A DNA stretch of 64,000 nt, from the NCBI GenBank assembly GCA_018398815.1, contig CM031616.1, positions 65,319,373 through 65,383,372 on the forward strand, given 5' to 3'. The position numbers and the translations under genes were made by a program. Position 1 is the stretch's first letter. Every line of letters starts with the position of its first letter. This stretch comes from Conus ventricosus. Its lineage: Eukaryota; Mollusca; Gastropoda; Neogastropoda; Conidae. The notes under the pieces are model-generated. The model saw only the letters and a program-made list of their open reading frames with translations, did no database searches and was not told the DNA's origin. Below are positions 58,620-64,000 of this stretch, piece by piece.

Positions 58620-61600
58620 GCAGATACGCGACAAAGACACACATCCGCCCCTCCCACCTCACCTGATACTTGGTGCCCACGGCATCGGCCTGATCAGCAG
58701 TGTCGTGCTGACACGACCTAAAGAGGAAGGCCACAAGAACCAGCACCAGAAGCAGCAGCAGCACACAGGGCAGAACGATGGCCACAATGAAGAGGAGACC
58801 CACGTCGTCATCGAACGGTTCTTCAGGTTGAGGCTGGTTGTATACAGCACGGACTGGAGACATCACCTGGACACGGATGAATTGACCACACTTACTTCCC
58901 AGCCAAGGTGATCCAGATGACATGCTCGCAACGACTTCTGATTTACTATTGGGAACAATGAGGTCAAGGACTCTATCGGGTGTTTAGTCAACACACTCAG
59001 GCAGGAAGGTGTTCTCCTCGAAGTAAAGAAATGTAAGCTGTCTGTTCCAAGGTGAGGTGACTGCGGGTGAAAATGGAAACAAATTCAAACGAAAGATTAC
59101 AATGCCACCGAACAAAAGAAACAATCAAATCACAAGACAAACACGACGCGTTTCGACCTCTTTGGTCCTCTTCAGGCAAGACAAAACATTCAGGACGATG
59201 AATTCAAAGAACGAGCGATGCCTTAACTCCACAAACGCCCAATCTGAAGATTCCATTTCCATTTTGCGCACAATTTGAGGAGGGTGGTCTCTTGGGGTGT
59301 GTATTTCCAGTCTGCGGCTGCTTGCTTTCTCTGCTGTGCCTGGCTCAATCTTCAAGACTCCTCTTCCCAGACAGTAAGCCAACCTAGAATCAATCTTGGC
59401 ATAAGCTAGGCAACTAGCTAGGGACCAACTTGGGTGGGGTACAGTCTAGAAATGCTCATGGGCCTAACCTTGGCAACCTAGCTAGCTCAGTTGAGGGGAG
59501 GTCAGGAAATAATTGTGCAACTTTGGAGTCTTTAACTGTTTATCGTTTACCTAGGAGCTGTGTTCACCGGCATGAAAAGTATGTGAGAGTTCCGTTTTTG
59601 AAGTGAGCAGATCTGGGAGCTTTCCCGTGCACTGCGTGAAAATCCTTGTAAATACTGTGCTGCTTCTGAGGAGCGTTTCCTTTTGTACCACCTTTGGTCT
59701 TTATGGTACTGTAACACCCTCCGGGGTATCAAGTCTTTGGAGTTCCCCGGATGGTGACTTTTCAGGCCGTTTTCCTGCCTGTGCATGCGTGAAAGGTTTG
59801 TCAGTGCCGACAATGCTGAGTTGCGACTTGCTGTCTTGGAGTGAGCGGTGCACCGTGAGAACTCCGTCTCCCTTTGCTGCCCGGTTTACTTTACATCCAC
59901 ATGCAGGCACTCATCCAGACAGTCCGTGACAAGTAGCTATAAAGGAACAAGAACAGCTAGCAGTATAACGTCAACAGTGTAACAGTAACAGAAGAAGTAT
60001 AACGTATTTAGAAGGAGTAAAACATCAACTGTAGCTGCATACCAACAAAAACAGCACTATAGCATCAAACAAAAACAGCAGTGCAGCAGCATCACAGTAA
60101 GCAACAGCAGCAGCACAGTGTAGCAACACCATCACGGGAACTACAGAGTAGGACTCTAGCTGCAACATGAGATTATAGCCCTTACAGCCTCAGTACAGCA
60201 CAAACAGCAACAACAGCAGTACAGCAGATGAACAGACGTCGAGACAGTCCTAGCAACGACAGCAGAAGTATAGCAGCAGCATCAGAAGCAGTCTAACGAC
60301 CACATCAGTATAAAAGCAGCATCCATGGTGCCTGCTTAAATCGGGCAAACTTGTGCTGGTGCTAAAGAAAAAGAAAAAAAATAATAAAAAGAAAAAAGGG
60401 TAAACTCTACGGCCTTCTCAGCAGGTTATCGTTCTGGGTGTAATTGCGTTAGCGTCAACCAAGCCCTTGTCCCTATTTTCCGGGTAAGGGTATCTGTATC
60501 TGCTGTACCACATTTGGTGGGATACGTATGGTTAGTTAGTTAGTTAGGTAGTGTTTATAGGGTCCAGCGGACTACTAGGAGCCAAATCAGGACCTCAGCT
60601 ATCATATCTAAGTCTCTAAATACAAATACCCACACTAGTATTAACACATCGTTTAAAATTTATGAGGACAAAAACACAATTATCTGTTCAACTCCGGCGA
60701 CACCTGTATACATTATTAAAACACTATATTTTATAAAATAAGTTTACCTCTTTCAAAAAGAAAAAATAAGATCTACTGAAATCTCACGAAAAAGAACCGA
60801 TAAATCACTGGTGGAAAAGAACTTCTCTCTGATACACATCAAATCAGCACATTCTGTCAAAAAATGATTAACACTGAACAAGCTGTCAAACGCAACACAC
60901 CATGGGGGGTCTTCCTTTCTGAATATCCAACTGTGCGTTATATAGCTGTGCCCAATGTGTAACCGTGACAAAACCGATTCCTCTTTACGGTTACGTACCA
61001 CCGATGGGAAAGGATTGGTTAAATCTGGGCAAATTTTAAACAATTGATTATGAATTTGATTACACCATTCATTCTGCCACAGTTCACGACAATACAAACT
61101 AGATTTCTGACGTAGATCAGAGTGAGGAACAAACTGCATATGCCTCCTGGAAAGACTTGCACCAAGAGCTTGTTTGGCTGCTTTGTCCACCACTGAGTTA
61201 CCATAGATTCCCATGTGGCTGGGAACCCACAAGAAAACTATATGCTTTCCCGAAGAGACAAGCTGAGTATGAAGATCATGAATATCAGCCAAAACTGGAT
61301 GTGACACTTCTCTTGTCGATAAAGCTGACAATGCCGACAATGAATCCGATAAAATAAGGAAATCATTCTGATCTGACCTGGACACCGCACTGAGGGCCAG
61401 ATGTAAAGCCTTCAGTTCAGCAGTATAAACAGACGACCAATCCCGCAATCTTAACAAAGTAGGCTCCTGAAAATTGTTATGGTGATTATGGTGTTATGGT
61501 GATATGAAAATTACGTATGGTGAGTGTGTTAAATCTGTGTGAAATTCAACGTGGAGAGCAGTCAATAAAATATAACACCAGCACGAATGTAGCAGCAGCA

Positions 61601-61850
61601 GCGGCAGCAGAAGTCGCAGCGGCAGTTTAACATCAGCATCAAAGGACCAACAGAATACGTACGGGATAGCCCAGAATTGCACTGAGGGCGTTGGGGGTCA
61701 GCTTGTTCAATGTGGTTGTCGCGTTACTGGCAGGTATCGGTTTCCCGTCCTCCGACATGTAGAAAGTGACGTTAGTGACCCTGGGGTCACTGCTGTTCCG
61801 GGTGACATCAGTCATCTGTGATATTAGAAGGATGAATTAACAGACTGAAC

Positions 61851-61922
<72 letters not shown>

Positions 61923-62370
61923 TCATACATTCAAGTTACAACACATGCAAACTCTCTCTTTCTCACACACACACACACAAACATTCTTTCTCCTCTGTCT
62001 CACACTCCATCATGCACAGACAAACACAAAAGCGCGTACGTGTGTATGTGTGCATACACGCACAAAAAAAAGAGTGCATATACGGATGTGCACGCACGCA
62101 CACACACACAGTATTGTCCCAAATACAAAAAATAAGAAAAACACCGCCAAAATCCACGCATATATCCTGACATTGCTTCGCTTTCTTTTCCACAAGAGCA
62201 TGACACTATTACAATCAAGACAATTTGTTTTGTCTTACCGTGGCTTCCGTTTGTGGTCCGGCCTGCCGCACATGCCGTATGCTATGACGTCCACGATTGA
62301 AGGTGACATCATACGGGAGCGCGTTCCTTACGTCTGCTTTGCGACGCCCGCTGGTAAGCGACGGCCATGC
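40552..62370 (-). CDS. KIAA1549-like single-pass membrane protein, 3' part of gene (eight exons)
   Basis: Exons on the minus strand: 62239-62370, 61663-61815, 58663-58866, 49788-51022, 45060-45183, 44229-44390, 43223-43306 and 40552-41016. All consecutive junctions keep phase. The product has an N-glycosylated membrane-proximal ectodomain ([33 protein letters not shown]), one membrane helix ([20 protein letters not shown]), and a cytoplasmic tail of about 700 residues that is Ser-rich and charged, ending in a Gln/Pro-rich region and MQKE. Layout and fragments such as the SxxLLxEAxxLAP-like [17 protein letters not shown] recall human KIAA1549, a poorly understood membrane protein. That match is from memory and is moderate. 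The 5' part (large ectodomain) lies beyond the right edge. Confidence 0.6.
42200..42460. repeat. G run and long imperfect GA tract
   Basis: A G run near 42201-42219, then GA repeats with GGA and GACA interruptions. Intronic in the KIAA1549-like gene. Confidence 0.95.
42871..43055. repeat. GA microsatellites with a G run between
   Basis: Pure GA 42871-42957, G run 42961-42972, second GA block 43021-43055. Confidence 0.95.
43223..43306 (-). CDS. KIAA1549-like gene, penultimate exon
   Basis: An 84-nt, phase 0-0 exon: [20 protein letters not shown] then DPDQRREA. Acceptor ATTGTGGCAG, donor GTGAGT. Confidence 0.82.
44229..44390 (-). CDS. KIAA1549-like gene, exon (54 codons)
   Basis: [54 protein letters not shown]. 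Phase 0-0. The acceptor is preceded by a nearly pure run of about 25 T on the coding strand; donor GTAACT. Confidence 0.82.
45060..45183 (-). CDS. KIAA1549-like gene, exon ([10 protein letters not shown])
   Basis: [41 protein letters not shown] in two pieces. It starts with the last base of an Arg codon shared with the previous exon (CG|G). Acceptor GCTACAG, donor GTGAGA. Confidence 0.83.
45221..45265. repeat. CA microsatellite
   Basis: Pure ca run close to the acceptor of exon 45060-45183. A second one is at 45637-45668. Confidence 0.95.
47563..47797. repeat. Compound GT, GA and G-run microsatellite
   Basis: GT 47563-47600, GA with GGA breaks 47636-47720, and about 31 consecutive G at 47767-47797. 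Confidence 0.95.
48665..48751. repeat. Long pure GA microsatellite
   Basis: About 43 uninterrupted ga repeats. Confidence 0.96.
49788..51022 (-). CDS. KIAA1549-like gene, large cytoplasmic exon
   Basis: About 411 codons: [100 protein letters not shown], then a long Ser/Arg/Glu-rich, disordered part with many predicted phosphosites, ending DKDKHRR at donor GTGAGTAC. The start at 51022 (acceptor CCGTCACTCAG) fits phase 0 of the membrane exon. A better-looking acceptor at 51003 (TTGTCTGCTGCAG) would need an unseen phase-1 exon in between. Confidence 0.82.
51023..52650. other. Intron of the KIAA1549-like gene, no exon recognised
   Basis: C run near 51238-51250, T-rich sequence, and a broken CA microsatellite at 51932-51992. 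No gene was seen. Confidence 0.5.
52670..53442 (+). pseudogene. CR1-like ORF1 with PHD finger and coiled coil
   Basis: A PHD-like zinc finger (CIYCDTPC, then [41 protein letters not shown]) is broken by one frameshift near 52812. After a stop near 53020, a coiled-coil ([20 protein letters not shown]) and a segment [20 protein letters not shown] resembling the RRM-like part of CR1/L2 ORF1 proteins follow. Confidence 0.75.
55885..57188 (-). mobile_element. I-type LINE (RNase H-bearing), 5'-truncated, inserted in the CR1-like LINE
   Basis: Flanked by perfect 15-bp target duplications acattggtaagaaga (55870-55884 and 57189-57203). The 3' end on the minus strand finishes gccctgatgtggccctttgc, gctataagcaacatttt and a ttatc-type tail. 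The coding part is the C-terminus of ORF2 with an RNase H domain. Confidence 0.93.
56080..57180 (-). pseudogene. RNase H and C-terminal region of the I-type LINE ORF2
   Basis: First frame (57180-56739): [49 protein letters not shown] with the first catalytic Asp. After a frameshift near 56790 a 241-residue frame follows: [15 protein letters not shown] (Glu), [13 protein letters not shown] (second Asp), [20 protein letters not shown] (last Asp). Then [16 protein letters not shown] and [18 protein letters not shown] form the usual Cys/His-containing tail. Confidence 0.88.
58482..58622. repeat. CA microsatellites near the transmembrane exon
   Basis: CA 58482-58522, then ACGC/GCGC and CA to 58620, only 40 bp from the donor side of exon 58663-58866. 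Confidence 0.94.
58663..58866 (-). CDS. KIAA1549-like gene, transmembrane exon
   Basis: A 68-codon, phase 0-0 exon: [68 protein letters not shown]. An acidic stretch leads into one strong hydrophobic helix with a Cys-Arg cytoplasmic edge. Acceptor TCCGTGTCCAG, donor GTGAGG. Confidence 0.82.
59090..59195 (-). repeat. Dispersed repeat with hammerhead-like core, copy 2
   Basis: On the minus strand: gctcgttctttgaattcatc, gtcctgaatgttttgtcttg, CCTGAAGAGGACCAAAGAGG, TCGAAACGCGTCGTG, then tttgtcttgtgatttg. GACC/GGUC can pair around AAAGA between CUGAAGA and GAAA. Confidence 0.78.
59200..60520. other. Intron of the KIAA1549-like gene, no exon recognised
   Basis: Includes 59940-60310, an imperfect tract rich in agcag, aacag and gtataac words, with no frame resembling a protein family. 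Confidence 0.5.
60533..61511 (-). mobile_element. Second I-type LINE, 5'-truncated, with target duplication
   Basis: Flanked by 10-bp duplications tacgtatggt (60523-60532 and 61512-61521). The 3' tail on the plus strand is tagttagttagttagg at 60533. Only the RNase H and C-terminal tail remain. Distinct from the element at 55885-57188 in sequence and in 3' tail. Confidence 0.85.
60753..61457 (-). pseudogene. RNase H and C-terminal tail of the second I-type LINE
   Basis: A 234-residue open frame: [18 protein letters not shown] (Glu), [16 protein letters not shown] (Asp), [20 protein letters not shown] (last Asp), then [18 protein letters not shown] and [17 protein letters not shown]. Intact over its length but only a fragment, since all RT is missing. 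Confidence 0.88.
61663..61815 (-). CDS. KIAA1549-like gene, ectodomain exon
   Basis: 51 codons, phase 0-0: [51 protein letters not shown]. Three sequons (NSS, NVT, NAT) show it is extracellular. Acceptor ATATCACAG, donor GTACGT. Confidence 0.8.
61851..61920. repeat. GA microsatellite
   Basis: About 33 ga repeats with one ggag break, close upstream (on the coding strand) of exon 61663-61815. Confidence 0.95.
62239..62370 (-). CDS. KIAA1549-like gene, ectodomain exon (most 5' found)
   Basis: 44 codons, phase 0-0: [44 protein letters not shown]. The basic RRK and RHVR patches may be protease sites, but this is speculation. Acceptor CACTTTCAG, donor GTAAGA. Confidence 0.72.
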
Positions 62371-62522
62371 CTGAAAGTGGACCCAACGTTTCTCACAATA
62401 CAATCCCATTTGCTTTCTTCGAATTTCACTAACAGCATTATTTGTTCCCATTAGATTCTTTTGTCAAACAGAAGAAAGCCAAATCAGGAGAGAATTTTGC
62501 ATGATTCTATTGCACGAAGATC

Positions 62523-63100
62523 TTCTTCTTCTTCGTTCGCTCAGACAGGAACCCAGATGCACTGATGAAGGCTGCCGTCCGGCGGAGGTCTCCAGAGATC
62601 CGTAGAGTTTCTCGCTAGGCACAGGGCCCGGCACTCTTCCACCCTGGCGGGTCTCAACGGTCGAGCACCATATCGAGATTCTCCAAGGTTGTCTGTCATG
62701 TGAGCGGGGATGCGTTGTGCTGCCGTTTACGCCCCTGACAAGTCAGGACCAGCACATCCGACTTCGGCTCTTGCCATTTATCCCATGGCTGGGGTAAGGC
62801 TTGGAGCAGTGTCAGGGCGTGTCCACGCGCCGGTGGGCCTGCACAGAGTTCCTTCCTTTCTCGGTGGGGACCTTACTCCTCCATCTGGACTGGTCTAGCC
62901 TGCGGCTTTCCTTGATTGGAGAGGCCGAGAGCTAGTTTTAATATAGCGCCAGTCGTCCGCTCCCGTGCCGCGTTAGTCACAACAGAGGTTGCGTCCAACC
63001 TGCCCCATGTCCCCTGAGGAAACACCCACATTAACGTGGCGAGAAGGTGCGACTACGGTTTTCACCCTTTCTTAATAGAAGAAAGGGATCTTCGCAGATC
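62523..63100 (-). mobile_element. Unclassified 578-bp retroposed element with target duplication
   Basis: Flanked by perfect 12-bp duplications ttgcacgaagat (62511-62522 and 63101-63112). It has a ctt repeat at the left edge (62523-62532), so on the minus strand it ends in a gaa-type tail like a SINE or truncated LINE. GC-rich body; no tRNA-like boxes, RT or RNase H motif found. It sits 141 bp upstream of exon 62239-62370. Confidence 0.8.
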
Positions 63101-63112
63101 TTGCACGAAGAT

Positions 63113-63250
63113 GAGGGACTTCAGTTTCCGTTAAATCATAGCGCAGAGAACAGGGAGGGTCCCATTAAGGTTGTCAGCATGCATGAAATTTCTCCTCATT
63201 GAAAAAAAACACCCACCTTACAATGAAGACTGAACAACAAACGTCATCAC

Positions 63251-63315
<65 letters not shown>

Positions 63316-63429
63316 ACACGTGCATGCACACGCGGGCGCGCACACACATACACACACACCGGCGCGCACGCACGCGTACACACATACACATGCATGAAGA
63401 TGCAGAGACTTCTAAGAAAAGAAAGTATG

Positions 63430-63476
<47 letters not shown>

Positions 63477-64000
63477 TTCATAATACCTGAACTACTGACA
63501 TCCTTCAGGTAGATAGGACTAAGCTGTGCTAAATGTTCTACCAAAAGCTCTCGACGTTTTACCCTCACATTAAAAAAAAAAAAAGGTACAACCCCCCCCC
63601 AAAAAAAAAACAACAACAAACAAACAAAAAAAACACGAAACAAAGAAAAGCAACAACAAAAACACGCCAAAGACTCAAATATACACTGCAGAACGGACAG
63701 CTCAAGTTCACTCGACAGTTTGTGCAGTCTCGCTTCCTTGTCGTCAGATTAAACAGAAAGGTTCAAATCTCATAAAGTGTCATTGAAAGAGTGTACAGAC
63801 TTCAGTAACAACGACAGACCAATGGGCCACAAAGGCACAAACAAACTAATAAAAAAAAAAAGGCAACGGTAGAGGGGGGGAGGGGGGGGGGGGGGGGGAG
63901 GTGAAAAAGCAAGAGACGCAAAAAAGAGCAAGTAACTTAATGCACATTTTCTAGAAGGTGGGAGCAGGATATAACTTATAAGGTAAGAGTCCCAGGCATT
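63113..64000. other. Right-edge intron or flank, simple repeats
   Basis: CA microsatellite 63253-63310, GT microsatellite 63432-63472 and a G run about 63875-63899. No exon of the KIAA1549-like gene could be supported here. Confidence 0.5.
63253..63472. repeat. CA and GT microsatellites facing each other
   Basis: A CA run followed about 120 bp later by a GT run; the two could pair as an inverted repeat. Confidence 0.93.

Noticed and set aside
60531..60547. Interstitial telomere repeat (TTAG)n
   Set aside because: Only three to four units and positioned exactly at the 3' end of a LINE next to its target duplication, so it is the LINE tail.
63470..63580. Additional 5' exon of the KIAA1549-like gene (frame VEHLAQLSPIYLKDVSSSG)
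   Set aside because: The donor (gtatta) is weak, no clear acceptor is seen and the phase cannot be tested; left out for lack of support.

Overview
The window is eukaryotic, AT/GC-mixed and very rich in microsatellites (GA, GT/CA, GAT/GAC, long G or C runs). It carries split genes with GT-AG introns and several fossil retrotransposons. Gene content, LINE types (CR1-like, I-like), a DIRS element and tRNA-headed SINE fragments suggest a marine invertebrate. I favour a gastropod mollusc, but this is inferred from style and a recognisable protein C-terminus, not from a marker gene.

Three host genes can be supported. (1) 1310-18866, minus strand: the 5' half of MASTL (Greatwall kinase). Six exons cover the N-terminus, glycine loop, VMEYL hinge, HRD region and DFG; the rest lies beyond the left edge. 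(2) 24647-28630, plus strand: the last three exons of an extracellular membrane protein with a FAMeT-like (farnesoic acid O-methyltransferase) domain, a long Ser/Thr-rich stalk and a C-terminal membrane segment. (3) 40552-62370, minus strand: the last eight recognised exons of a single-pass membrane protein with a long basic, Ser-rich cytoplasmic tail, most like the KIAA1549 family. Its 5' end lies beyond the right edge.

Mobile DNA shapes the introns. MASTL intron 4 holds an array of diverged copies of the first half of exon 5 (with its splice acceptor), and a 5.6-kb DIRS-type tyrosine-recombinase retrotransposon has landed inside that array. MASTL intron 1 holds a piggyBac-like element flanked by TTAA, itself hit by a 61-bp LINE tail; then a 2-kb LINE, a tRNA-headed SINE and a MITE with 46-bp perfect inverted repeats right behind exon 1. 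Just past gene 2 lies a 1.2-kb inverted-repeat element with half of a THAP domain. The large intron of gene 3 between 51.0 and 58.7 kb holds a CR1-like LINE split by a 1.3-kb I-type LINE with a perfect 15-bp target duplication. The same I-type LINE left three very short (58-90 bp) 3'-end copies elsewhere in the window. Between genes 2 and 3 (about 30-40 kb) there are only repeats, LINE remnants and simple sequence.

The three genes are not functionally linked as far as the sequence shows. The most interesting structures are the half-exon array interrupted by DIRS, the complete DIRS end architecture (inverted termini plus internal complementary region), the layered insertions with intact target duplications, and a dispersed repeat resembling a hammerhead ribozyme core.
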